DNA of 64,000 nt from Actinomycetota bacterium (lineage in GTDB: Bacteria > Actinomycetota > Acidimicrobiia > Acidimicrobiales > Ilumatobacteraceae): positions 62,001-126,000 of the forward strand of contig VFYV01000003.1 in the NCBI GenBank assembly GCA_016871395.1, given 5' to 3'. A program made the translations under genes and the position numbers. How positions within the stretch are numbered: the first letter of the stretch is position 1; every line of letters starts with the position of its first letter. This document shows positions 1-7,719 of the stretch, in pieces. The notes under the pieces are model-generated. The model made no database searches. It was given only the letters and a program-made list of their open reading frames with translations, and was not told the origin of the DNA.

Positions 1-1
1 C

Positions 2-652
2 GTGGGCACGTTGGGCATCGTCGACATGGACGAGGTCGACGCCAGCAATCTGCAGCGTCAGATCCTTCACAACATCGATCGCGTCGGAGACCGCAAAGTG
101 GATTCGGCCAAAAAGACGCTCACTTCGTTGAACCCCGACGTCGACGTGGTCACCTACGACACTCGTTTGTCGGCCGAGAACATCATGAGCATCATCTCGG
201 GCTACGACGTGATCGTCGACGGCGCCGACAACTTCCCCTCGCGGTATTTGCTGAATGACGCCAGCGTGAAGTTGGGCATTCCCGTCGTGCACGGCTCGAT
301 TTTCCGTTTCGAGGGAATGGTGTCGGTGTTTCACCCCCAGCAGGGTCCGACCTATCGCGACATGGTTCCCGAGCCGCCGCCGGCCGAACTGGCACCGTCG
401 TGTGCCGAAGCCGGCGTGCTCGGCGTGCTACCGGGCATCATCGGCTCGATTCAGGCGCTCGAGACCATCAAGATCCTGCTCGAACTGGGTGAGGGCTTGA
501 TCGGGCGGATTCTGGCGGTGGACACGACCGAGATGAGTTTCCGCACCTTCAAGTTGCGGGCCGATCCGACCAACCTGGTGACGTGGGCCAACCGCGACAA
601 GATCCAGGTGCGCGACCTCGACGGTTCGTGCGCACCGTGGATGAATCACTGA
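2..652 (+). CDS. MoeZ/MoeB/ThiF-type E1-like sulfur carrier adenylyltransferase (5' end outside window)
   Basis: E1-like enzyme that would adenylate the C-terminal glycine of a small ubiquitin-like sulfur carrier protein (molybdopterin, thiamine or thiolation pathways). The window cuts off the N-terminus including the GxGGLG nucleotide loop, so frame 2 is entered mid-gene. What remains shows the E1 signature around DGADNFPSRYLLND, then TYRDMVPEPPP and SCAEAGVLGVLPGIIGSIQ, the arrangement I associate with actinobacterial MoeZ. The first zinc CxxC pair of E. coli MoeB is absent (TYRD in that place). The protein ends about 20 residues after the E1 fold (CAPWMNH), so the C-terminal rhodanese domain typical of mycobacterial MoeZ is missing. 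Partner carrier protein not in the window. Confidence 0.85.
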   Translation: MGTLGIVDMDEVDASNLQRQILHNIDRVGDRKVDSAKKTLTSLNPDVDVVTYDTRLSAENIMSIISGYDVIVDGADNFPSRYLLNDASVKLGIPVVHGSIFRFEGMVSVFHPQQGPTYRDMVPEPPPAELAPSCAEAGVLGVLPGIIGSIQALETIKILLELGEGLIGRILAVDTTEMSFRTFKLRADPTNLVTWANRDKIQVRDLDGSCAPWMNH

Positions 653-659
653 CGGTCAG

Positions 660-1496
660 TCAGGCGTCGAGTCTCTCGCGTTCCTGCACGACGACGCCGG
701 TCAGCACCAACGCCATGCCCACGAGGTCGATCGTCGTCGGGCGCTGATCGAGGGCGATGAAGGCCACCAAGGTGGCGGTCACGGGCAACAGCGCCAACAA
801 CACGCTGAACCGACGGACCGGGATACGTCGCAACACCGACTGGTCGATGCCGTACCCGATGGCGTTCGACATCACGCCGACGAGCATGCACAGCAGGATC
901 AGGTGGGGAGACGACCACACGGGACCACTCGACGGCGCACCGACGGGGGTGACGACCACGGCGCCGATCAACAAGCCGAATCCGAGTCCGGACACACCGC
1001 GATTCTGTTGGGCCACCTTGGACCCGATCACGATGTAGGTGGCCCACATGGCCGAGGCCAGGAAGATGAACAGCAATCCCAAAGGTTCGCCGTCGAGTTC
1101 CACGCCCGACAGGACGGCTACGCCCGCGGCGGCCAGCACCAATGCCAGCGCGTTGCGTCGCGAACGTGTTCGCACTGCGGCCACCGAGATGGGGCCGATG
1201 AACTCGATGGCCACCCCCTTGCCCAAGGGCAGGCGATCGATGGCCAAATAAAAGAACGTGTTCATCGACGCGGTCGCCACACCGAAAACGGTCATGGCCA
1301 CGAAATCAGCGCGGCTCCACGGTCGCCGCAGATGACGCCCCGACACCAACAGCACCGCGATGGCGGCACCGAACACCCGCAACCAGGCCACGGTGGCGGG
1401 GTCGACCCGATCGAACAGATCGATGGCGATGACGGCACCGACGTATTGCGCGATTGCGCTCAAGACGAAGAGAGCCTCCGGCGAGGCCGTGGCCAT
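660..1496 (-). CDS. EamA-family (RhtA-like) inner-membrane exporter
   Basis: Probable metabolite exporter of the drug/metabolite transporter superfamily, 278 aa with about ten hydrophobic helices. The stretch LPLGKGVAIEFIGPISVA resembles the RhtA (threonine/homoserine exporter) subgroup, but the substrate cannot be read from sequence. The track ORF starts at 1586, inside the end of the neighbouring aldolase gene. The first ATG after that gene's stop gives MATASPEALF and puts the first membrane helix right at the N-terminus, so I start at 1496. It lies downstream of the aldolase on the same strand and may be cotranscribed with it. Confidence 0.8.
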   Translation of the reverse strand: MATASPEALFVLSAIAQYVGAVIAIDLFDRVDPATVAWLRVFGAAIAVLLVSGRHLRRPWSRADFVAMTVFGVATASMNTFFYLAIDRLPLGKGVAIEFIGPISVAAVRTRSRRNALALVLAAAGVAVLSGVELDGEPLGLLFIFLASAMWATYIVIGSKVAQQNRGVSGLGFGLLIGAVVVTPVGAPSSGPVWSSPHLILLCMLVGVMSNAIGYGIDQSVLRRIPVRRFSVLLALLPVTATLVAFIALDQRPTTIDLVGMALVLTGVVVQERERLDA

Positions 1497-1543
1497 GAAG
1501 TGCCCGACGGGGGAGTCGGGTACGGGGGAGGGGTCGACGGAGG

Positions 1544-2347
1544 TCAGTCGAACAGTTCGGGATCGGTGCGGCAGATCTCCTGCCACAGCGGTTGGAACTG
1601 GAACCAGCCGGCCAGTGAATGCCCGGTCTGGTCACGCGTGTACGAGGCGTACTCGGGTTTGATTTTCTTGGGCGTGCCGGCGGCCATGGCGAGCAACTGA
1701 GCCTGACACGAGCGATCCATCGACAAGAACCAGAACGCGGCTTCCTCGACGGTGCTGCCCACGGTGAACAAGCCGTGGTTCTGATGGATGGCCGCCTTGC
1801 CTGTCGGGAACATCGACGCCAACTCCTTACCGGCGTCGACGTCGAACACCACGGCGCCACCCTGCTCGGAGATCACCACGTGATCCTCGTAGAAGATGCA
1901 GGCATCCTGGGTGATGGGGTCGAGGGGAATACCCAACGAACTGAAGGCCTTGCCGTGCACCGAATGCGCGTGGGCGGCCGAGACGACGTCGGGTCGAGCT
2001 GCGTGAATGGCCGAGTGAATCACGAAGGCCGCCCGATTGACGGGAAGTTCACCCACCACGACCTCGCCGTGATGATTCACCAGCAGTAGATCGCTCACGC
2101 GCATGTGACGGAAACTGAGACCGAAGGGGTTGACCCAGAAGTGGTCGGGCTTCTCAGGGTCGCGCACGGTGATGTGTCCGGCCACGCCCTCGCCGAAGCC
2201 CAGGCGACCGAAGATGCGCAAGGCCCCGGCCAGACGCGATTTGCGATAGGCGCGCTCCTCCTCGACGGTGTTGAACGAGGGCATCGTCAGCAAGTTGGTG
2301 TTGCCGCCTTGGGCGGCGACGAGAGGTGATTCGGCGTTGGTGGTCAC
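1544..2347 (-). CDS. Class II aldolase/adducin family protein
   Basis: Member of the zinc-dependent class II aldolase/adducin superfamily (fuculose-phosphate aldolase-like fold), 267 aa. The metal-binding histidines are visible in AAHAHSVHGKAF and in HQNHGLFTVG. The substrate is unknown, and many adducin-type bacterial members have no assigned reaction. The track ORF begins at 2482, overlapping the divergent ridA start. I choose the GTG at 2347 because a TAGTCT hexamer lies exactly 7 nt upstream, as for many leaderless genes here. An ATG at 2284 (MPSFNTVEEE) is the alternative start. Likely cotranscribed with the EamA exporter. Confidence 0.85.
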   Translation of the reverse strand: MTTNAESPLVAAQGGNTNLLTMPSFNTVEEERAYRKSRLAGALRIFGRLGFGEGVAGHITVRDPEKPDHFWVNPFGLSFRHMRVSDLLLVNHHGEVVVGELPVNRAAFVIHSAIHAARPDVVSAAHAHSVHGKAFSSLGIPLDPITQDACIFYEDHVVISEQGGAVVFDVDAGKELASMFPTGKAAIHQNHGLFTVGSTVEEAAFWFLSMDRSCQAQLLAMAAGTPKKIKPEYASYTRDQTGHSLAGWFQFQPLWQEICRTDPELFD

Positions 2348-2354
2348 GGGCCAA

Positions 2355-2360
2355 AGACTA
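2355..2360 (-). promoter_or_regulatory. -10 hexamer of leaderless promoter, class II aldolase
   Basis: TAGTCT on the minus strand, 7 nt before the GTG at 2347. There is no Shine-Dalgarno sequence between. Divergent from the ridA promoter. Confidence 0.5.
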
Positions 2361-2423
2361 GACCCGATACGGCGCGTCACCCACCAGGGTCCGTGACGAG
2401 CGGGACGGTGGGCCCGGTGGTGG

Positions 2424-2429
2424 CACAAT
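2424..2429 (+). promoter_or_regulatory. -10 hexamer of leaderless promoter, ridA
   Basis: CACAAT 6 nt before the ridA ATG. It is a CA rather than TA variant of the hexamer, with no ribosome binding site between it and the start. Confidence 0.45.
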
Positions 2430-2435
2430 CGTCCC

Positions 2436-2819
2436 ATGAACCTGGAGATCGCCCCCGCCGGCATCGCCCCGACCGCTGCCAACTACGCGCACGCGATCCT
2501 GAGCGTCGGACCTTCACGACTTCTGCACACGTCGGGGATCGTGCCGATAGCCGTCGATGGAACGGTGCCCTCCGATCTGGCCGAGCAGGCGGCCACGGTG
2601 TGGCTCAACGTTCGGGCCATTCTCGAACAGGCCGAGATGAAGGTGACCGATATCGTCTCGGTGACCACCTATGTCGTGGTCGGCGAACCACTGGCCCCGG
2701 TGATGGCGGCTCGGGATTCCGCGCTCGGCGCACATCGCGCCGCCAGCACGTTGATCACCGTTCCCGCGTTGGCGCGCGCGGAATGGCGAATGGAGATCGC
2801 CCTGGTCGCGGCGGGCTGA
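2436..2819 (+). CDS. ridA: RidA/YjgF-family protein
   Basis: Small 127-aa RidA-superfamily protein. Canonical RidA hydrolyses reactive enamine/imine intermediates released by PLP enzymes such as threonine dehydratase. The family layout is intact: an N-terminal strand with NYAHAILSVG, HTSGIVPI, then AEQAATVWLNVRAILEQAEM, and TSVTTYVVV-type strands. Near the C-terminus the usual catalytic Arg region reads ALARAEWRMEIALVAAG, which departs from the canonical IEIEAIA pattern, so this may be an Rid subgroup rather than an archetypal deaminase. The gene is monocistronic, divergent from the aldolase and 78 bp upstream of the mutase gene. Confidence 0.85.
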   Translation: MNLEIAPAGIAPTAANYAHAILSVGPSRLLHTSGIVPIAVDGTVPSDLAEQAATVWLNVRAILEQAEMKVTDIVSVTTYVVVGEPLAPVMAARDSALGAHRAASTLITVPALARAEWRMEIALVAAG

Positions 2820-2884
2820 GGCCGCGGTTCGGCTCGGTATCGGGTCGCGTGGCGCCGAGATAGATGACGGACGGGTTCGCCCCG

Positions 2885-2890
2885 TACAGT
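2885..2890 (+). promoter_or_regulatory. -10 hexamer of leaderless promoter, mutase gene
   Basis: TACAGT with a 7-nt gap to the ATG at 2898. No ribosome binding site intervenes. Confidence 0.5.
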
Positions 2891-2897
2891 CGAGTTC

Positions 2898-4472
2898 ATG
2901 AGTGACGACATCCGCACCGACTCCGGTATCGAAATCAAGGCCTTGTACACCGCGGCCGACTTGGCCGGCTTCGATGCCGCCGCACAACTGGGTGAGCCGG
3001 GCAAACCCCCGTACACGCGGGGCGTGTACCCCACCATGTACCGCGGCAAGTTGTGGACGATGCGCCAATACGCCGGCTTCGGTACGGCGGAATCCACCAA
3101 CGAGCGATTCAAGTTCCTCCTCGGCGCCGGACAGACCGGCTTGTCGTGCGCCTTCGACCTTCCGACCCAGATGGGGTACGACTCGGATCATCCTCGCGCT
3201 GAGGGCGAGGTGGGCAAGGTGGGCGTGGCCATCGACTCGATGGCCGACATGCGTCTGTTGCTGAAGGACCTGCCCCTCGACAAAGTCACCACGTCGATGA
3301 CCATCAACTCCACCGGCGCGATTCTGCTGCTCATGTACGAACTGGTGGCCGAGGAGCAGGGCGTGCCCTCCACGTCCATCAGCGGGACCATTCAGAACGA
3401 CTTGTTGAAGGAATACATCGCCCGCGGTACGTACGTGTACCCGCCACGGCCGAGCATGCGCATCATCACCGACATCTTCGAGTACTGCGCCAAGCACGTC
3501 CCGAAGTGGAACACCATCTCCATCTCCGGATACCACATTCGTGAGGCCGGATCGACGGCGGTGCAGGAGATCGCTTTCACCATCGCCAACGGCATCGCCT
3601 ACGTCGAAGCCGCCATCGACGCCGGACTCGACGTGGACGACTTTGCCCCGCGCTTGTCCTTCTTCTGGAACGCGCACAACAATTTCTTCGAGGAGGTGGC
3701 CAAGTTCCGAGCCGCCCGTCGCATCTGGTACCGCCTCATGAACGATCGTTTCGGGGCCAAGAAAGAGTCCAGCAAGTTGCTCCGGTTCCACACCCAGACC
3801 GGTGGCAGCACACTCACGGCCCAGCAACCCGAGAACAACATCGTTCGTGTGGCTCTGCAGAGCATGGCCGCGGTGATGGGTGGAACCCAGAGCCTCCACA
3901 CGAACGGTTTCGACGAGGCGCTCAGCCTTCCGACGGAACGCGCCGCGCGCATCGCGCTGCGCACCCAGCAGATCATCGGTTACGAGAGTGGCATCGCCGA
4001 CACCCCCGATCCGATGGCTGGCAGCTACCTGGTCGAGAGCCTCACCGATGAGATCGAGCGTTTGGCCCTGGAGTACATCACGCGCATCGATGAGATGGGT
4101 GGTGCGGTCGCGGCCATCGAGGCCGGCTATCAGATGGACGAGATCGAGCAGGCCGCCTACGAGTACGCCAAATCGATCGACGACGACCAGCGTGTCATCG
4201 TCGGTGTCAACAAGTTCGGCGTCGACGACGACCCCGAGCCCGAGGTGTTCCCGATCGATCCCGCCCTCGAGCGGGGACAAAAGAATCGTCTTGGTGACTA
4301 CAAGGCCGCGCGCGACCAAGCCAAGGTGAAAGCGACCCTCGACGCGGTGGTCGATGCGGCCAAAACCAGTGACAACCTCTTGTACCCGATGAAGGAGGCG
4401 TTGCGAGCCGGTGCCACCCTGGGCGAGATCAGCAATGCTCTGCGCGAGGTGTTCGGGATCTACCAGCCCTGA
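2898..4472 (+). CDS. Acyl-CoA mutase large (catalytic) subunit, methylmalonyl-CoA mutase type
   Basis: Catalytic TIM-barrel subunit of an adenosylcobalamin-dependent acyl-CoA mutase, 524 aa. It lacks the C-terminal B12-binding domain, so a separate small B12 subunit is required and is not in this window. Substrate-pocket residues can be read. The Tyr of RQYAGFG and the Arg of IARGTYVYP correspond, by my alignment from memory, to Tyr89 and Arg207 of Propionibacterium methylmalonyl-CoA mutase; isobutyryl-CoA mutases have Phe and Gln there. The active-site His sits in SGYHIREAG. Propionate, odd-chain or branched-chain degradation would be the role. The B12 uptake and salvage genes at 44.7-50.6 kb would serve it. 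The overall sequence is also similar to IcmA, so specificity stays provisional. Confidence 0.9.
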   Translation: MSDDIRTDSGIEIKALYTAADLAGFDAAAQLGEPGKPPYTRGVYPTMYRGKLWTMRQYAGFGTAESTNERFKFLLGAGQTGLSCAFDLPTQMGYDSDHPRAEGEVGKVGVAIDSMADMRLLLKDLPLDKVTTSMTINSTGAILLLMYELVAEEQGVPSTSISGTIQNDLLKEYIARGTYVYPPRPSMRIITDIFEYCAKHVPKWNTISISGYHIREAGSTAVQEIAFTIANGIAYVEAAIDAGLDVDDFAPRLSFFWNAHNNFFEEVAKFRAARRIWYRLMNDRFGAKKESSKLLRFHTQTGGSTLTAQQPENNIVRVALQSMAAVMGGTQSLHTNGFDEALSLPTERAARIALRTQQIIGYESGIADTPDPMAGSYLVESLTDEIERLALEYITRIDEMGGAVAAIEAGYQMDEIEQAAYEYAKSIDDDQRVIVGVNKFGVDDDPEPEVFPIDPALERGQKNRLGDYKAARDQAKVKATLDAVVDAAKTSDNLLYPMKEALRAGATLGEISNALREVFGIYQP

Positions 4473-5036
4473 TCAATCCGAGATCCGCGTGATGAGTGGT
4501 GCCGGTCGAGTCGGCGTCTCCATCGACGTGGCTTCGTACCCGACATAGAAGATTCCCGCGATGTGAGTACCGCGCTCGAAACCGGCGAACTCGGCCACCG
4601 CCTCGTGCGAGCCTTTGGGACACGAGCCCCAATACGTGGCTATTCCGCGCGCGGTGGCGGCCAGCATCAGATTCTGGGCCGCCGCCGCCGCGGCATCTCG
4701 GTTCTCGGCGGTGCGCTCATCGGAGTCGCCGGGAATCGATCCGATGATCAAGATGTTCGGGGTGCGCTCGTACTTGGTGAGGGCCTTGGTGACCTTGGCC
4801 GGGTCGTCGCCGTGGGCGGCCATGGCGTTCGACACCACGTGGCCGAGTCGGGACCGACCGGCACCGACGACCGACGCGAAGCGCCAAGGCCAGGTGCGCT
4901 TGTGGTTGGGGGCCCAAGTGGCCAGTTCACACAGTTCGGTGATGATGCGCTCGGCAACCGGTCGCTCGCGGTCGACGAACATGTTGGTGCGACGCGCCCG
5001 GATGACGTGGTCGATGGCGGCAGGATCGGCACTCAC
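4473..5036 (-). CDS. Nitroreductase-family FMN oxidoreductase
   Basis: Nitroreductase-fold protein of 187 aa, probably FMN-dependent. The family N-terminus IRARRTNMFVDRERPV, the TWAPNHKRTWPWRF segment and the late ATYWGSCPKGSHEAVAEFAGF segment are recognisable. The substrate is unknown. The track ORF starts at 5144 inside the upstream gene; the GTG at 5036 overlaps that gene's TGA as GTGA, so I take it as the start with coupled translation. The gene ends exactly where the mutase gene ends on the other strand, leaving no space for a dedicated terminator. Last gene of the operon 7663-4473. Confidence 0.8.
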   Translation of the reverse strand: MSADPAAIDHVIRARRTNMFVDRERPVAERIITELCELATWAPNHKRTWPWRFASVVGAGRSRLGHVVSNAMAAHGDDPAKVTKALTKYERTPNILIIGSIPGDSDERTAENRDAAAAAAQNLMLAATARGIATYWGSCPKGSHEAVAEFAGFERGTHIAGIFYVGYEATSMETPTRPAPLITRISD

Positions 5037-5494
5037 GGCGCGAATCGATCGGCGAGCCGCTTCAAGGTCTTCTCGATCGAGACACGGTTCTTGTCGGGGT
5101 AGTTCATGACCCGCATCATCAACGGGGACCTCGAGCCGTTCCAATCGAATTGCTCAGTGACCATCGTGCCACCGTCGACGGGTTCGAGGATGTAGCGCCA
5201 CACGTGTCCACCGAAGTGGCGCCAAGCGATGCGCCGTGGTTCGTCGAACTCCACGACCTCGTTGGTGATCTTGTACTTCAACCCGATTTTCATGTCCATG
5301 CCGAACTTGGCGCCCAACGACAGTCTTTCGGGAGCCGTCGACGAGGCGTTCTGAACGGAGCCCGATCCATCGATCTCACCGTGTTTGGACGGATCGGCGA
5401 GGAGATCGAAGATGGAGGACGCATCGGCGTTCACCTTCATGGTCACGGAGACGATTTTGTTCGCATCGGCTTTCCGGGGTTCTGAACTCGACAT
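5033..5494 (-). CDS. SRPBCC (polyketide cyclase/START-like) family protein
   Basis: Small 153-aa single-domain SRPBCC protein: an N-terminal beta strand VSVTMKVNADASSIFDLLADPSKHGEIDGSG, then LGLKYKITNEVVEFDEPRRIAWRHFGGHVWRYILEP, and a C-terminal helix. Such folds bind hydrophobic ligands; no enzymatic role can be assigned. The start is the ATG at 5494, preceded by GGAG at good spacing; the track start at 5509 is an upstream TTG. It sits 11 nt after the FAD-oxidoreductase stop and overlaps the nitroreductase start by GTGA. Confidence 0.75.
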   Translation of the reverse strand: MSSSEPRKADANKIVSVTMKVNADASSIFDLLADPSKHGEIDGSGSVQNASSTAPERLSLGAKFGMDMKIGLKYKITNEVVEFDEPRRIAWRHFGGHVWRYILEPVDGGTMVTEQFDWNGSRSPLMMRVMNYPDKNRVSIEKTLKRLADRFAP

Positions 5495-5505
5495 GACTTG
5501 CTCCT

Positions 5506-6756
5506 TCAATGAGTGTTGGTGAGGTGGGCGTACACGGCATCGGCCGCTCGACGACCCGAGAACAACGCCCCCTGGATGGACGCGGTGTCGCGGTGGTCTC
5601 CGGCCACGAAGATGTTGTCACGCAAACGGACTCGTTTCTTCGGCGAGAAGGGCGGGCTTTGGTCGGGTTGTCCATGGGCGATGCGGTACGTGCGCAGATG
5701 GGTCCACGACCGAGCCCGGGGCCCGAACATCCGCGCCATCTGCTCGCGCACGGTGGCCTCGAGGCCGTCTTGCAGAGGCCCCGGAACAGCGGCCGCGATC
5801 AGGTGACGGCCCGCGGGTGCGTAACACCCGCTGATGTTGCTCATCACTGCGATGTTCAGGGCCGGACCAGCGGCCGAACCATCGAGGATGATGTACCGTG
5901 AAGCGCTGGGGGCCTCGTCGGCGGCGAAGTAGACGCAGGACACCGAACGCGAACGGACCGCCGGCAATCCGAGCAACGATGCCGCGGCCGGGCCCTCGGT
6001 GGCCACCAGCACCGCACGCGCGTCGATGTGTCGCCCCGCCACCTCGACGCCATCGGAGTGAATCGCGGTCACCGGGGTCGACAGGTGAATCGATCGGGCG
6101 TCGATGCGGCCGGCCAGTTGTGCCGGGATGGCACCCATTCCCTGCGCGGGAACGGCCGCGTCACCCTGGCTGAGCATGCGGAACACCACGTCGAACATGC
6201 GTCGGGAAGCGTCGAGGTGCGGGTCCAGTTGGATGCCGCCGACCAGGGGAGTGAAGAAACACCGCAGCATTCGCTCGGAGAATCCGGCCCCGCGGAGCAT
6301 CTCGGCGGTGGTCATGTCCTCGCCGCGCAACAGTTGCGATCCGTCTCCCCGTCGAACCCGCGAGCGCAGCACCGCGATTCGGCCCTTGTCGAGAGGCGTG
6401 CCAACGGGCGCCGTGGCGGTGGCGAGCAAGGTCGACGGTTTGCGGAAAGGATCCGACACGGTGTACCCACGCCCGCCCATCCAGACCAACGCGCCGGGAT
6501 CGAAAGCCCGAAGATCGAGCGCATCCACGTCGAATTGGACTTTCAGTTCCGGATACGCGGTGAGTAGCACTTGGAAGCCTCGATCGAGGAGGAAGCCGTC
6601 GACACGGTCGGTGCGCACGCGACCCCCGACTCCGTCTGAGGCCTCGAGCACCGTGACCTCGAGACCCCGCTCGTGGAGCAGTCGAGCCGCTGACAATCCG
6701 GCCAAACCGGCTCCCACCACCACCACGTCGCAACGCTCGGGTAACGGAGCGGCCAT
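5506..6756 (-). CDS. FAD-dependent amine oxidase/protoporphyrinogen oxidase-like protein
   Basis: Flavoprotein of 416 aa with the N-terminal dinucleotide-binding motif [21 protein letters not shown], the following [12 protein letters not shown] motif of the amine-oxidase/phytoene-desaturase superfamily, and a C-terminal FAD segment [27 protein letters not shown]. It may oxidise a terpenoid, amine or tetrapyrrole; sequence alone does not say. It begins 1 nt after the stop of the upstream epimerase gene (TGACATG), so the two are almost certainly cotranslated from one mRNA. Confidence 0.85.
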   Translation of the reverse strand: MAAPLPERCDVVVVGAGLAGLSAARLLHERGLEVTVLEASDGVGGRVRTDRVDGFLLDRGFQVLLTAYPELKVQFDVDALDLRAFDPGALVWMGGRGYTVSDPFRKPSTLLATATAPVGTPLDKGRIAVLRSRVRRGDGSQLLRGEDMTTAEMLRGAGFSERMLRCFFTPLVGGIQLDPHLDASRRMFDVVFRMLSQGDAAVPAQGMGAIPAQLAGRIDARSIHLSTPVTAIHSDGVEVAGRHIDARAVLVATEGPAAASLLGLPAVRSRSVSCVYFAADEAPSASRYIILDGSAAGPALNIAVMSNISGCYAPAGRHLIAAAVPGPLQDGLEATVREQMARMFGPRARSWTHLRTYRIAHGQPDQSPPFSPKKRVRLRDNIFVAGDHRDTASIQGALFSGRRAADAVYAHLTNTH

Positions 6757-6757
6757 G

Positions 6758-7663
6758 TCAGCGCTTCAGAAGATGACGCAGCGCGGTTTCGAGATCGCCA
6801 TGAATGAACGAATAACCGCTCGACGCGAGAACTCCGGGCATCACTTTTTGCCCCGTGAACAAGAGCGCATCGGCCAACTCGCCACCGAGCAGCAGGCGGG
6901 GTCCGAAAGAGGGAACGGGCAACAACGCCGGCCGCTTGAGAACTTTGGCGAGCACGCGCGTGAACTCGGCCTGGGTGGTCGGCGTGGGGGCGGTCAGGTT
7001 GACGGCGCCGCTGACGTCGGTACGCAAGAGGTGGTCGATCGCCGACACTTCATCGTCGATCGAGATCCAACTCTGCCACTGGCGTCCCGAGCCCATCCGA
7101 CCTCCGGCGCCCAGCTTGAACAACGGCAACAACTTCTTGAGAGCTCCTCCCGCGGGGCTGAGCACGATGCCGGTGCGCAAGTAGGCGGTGCGAATTCCCG
7201 CCGCCACGGCCGGGGCGGCGCTTTGCTCCCATCGGACGCACACGTCGGCGAGGAAACCCGTTCCCGCAGCCGACGACTCGTCGAACTCGGTGTCGAGAGA
7301 TTCTCCGTAGTAACCGATGGCCGAACCGGACAACAAGACGCGCGGGCCGTCGGCGAGGCTCGCCATCGCCGATGCCAAGAGAGCGGTGCTCTTGGTGCGA
7401 CTGTCGAGGATTTGGCGCTTGTAGTCGTCGGTCCAACGCTTGTCGCCGATGCCGGCGCCAGCCAGGTGCACCACCGCGTCGACGCCCTTCAAACGATCGG
7501 CATCGATGCGGCCCACCGCCGGATCCCAGGCGATCGTCGAATCCGAACTGGTCCCGGTGCGGGTGAATCGGACGACGCGATCGCCGGCGGACGTCAGGCG
7601 CGAGGCAAGAGCAGAGCCGATGAGACCACTGGCTCCGGTGATGGCGATTGTTCGCGTGACCAT
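6758..7663 (-). CDS. TIGR01777-type epimerase (SDR39U1/YfcH family)
   Basis: Atypical short-chain dehydrogenase of 301 aa with NAD-binding loop [16 protein letters not shown] and the subfamily motifs [23 protein letters not shown] and [18 protein letters not shown]. The physiological substrate of this family is unknown. In mycobacteria, as I recall, the homologue (Rv2216) lies between the E2 acyltransferase and lipB genes; here it is 3-6 kb away from that block. First gene of a four-gene leftward operon, with its own leaderless-type promoter. Confidence 0.85.
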   Translation of the reverse strand: MVTRTIAITGASGLIGSALASRLTSAGDRVVRFTRTGTSSDSTIAWDPAVGRIDADRLKGVDAVVHLAGAGIGDKRWTDDYKRQILDSRTKSTALLASAMASLADGPRVLLSGSAIGYYGESLDTEFDESSAAGTGFLADVCVRWEQSAAPAVAAGIRTAYLRTGIVLSPAGGALKKLLPLFKLGAGGRMGSGRQWQSWISIDDEVSAIDHLLRTDVSGAVNLTAPTPTTQAEFTRVLAKVLKRPALLPVPSFGPRLLLGGELADALLFTGQKVMPGVLASSGYSFIHGDLETALRHLLKR

Positions 7664-7669
7664 GACGTC

Positions 7670-7675
7670 AGGCTA
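7670..7675 (-). promoter_or_regulatory. -10 hexamer of leaderless promoter, epimerase operon
   Basis: TAGCCT on the minus strand, 6 nt before the ATG at 7663. The segment is intergenic (after the kup stop) and there is no Shine-Dalgarno. Confidence 0.55.
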
Positions 7676-7719
7676 CGACCGTGGTGGGCTCGGTGAGAGA
7701 CCGGAGCGAATCGTGACGT

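Noticed and set aside
2514-4319. 601-aa minus-strand ORF opposite the mutase gene
   Set aside because: Antisense shadow typical of high-GC codon bias; it also overlaps ridA.
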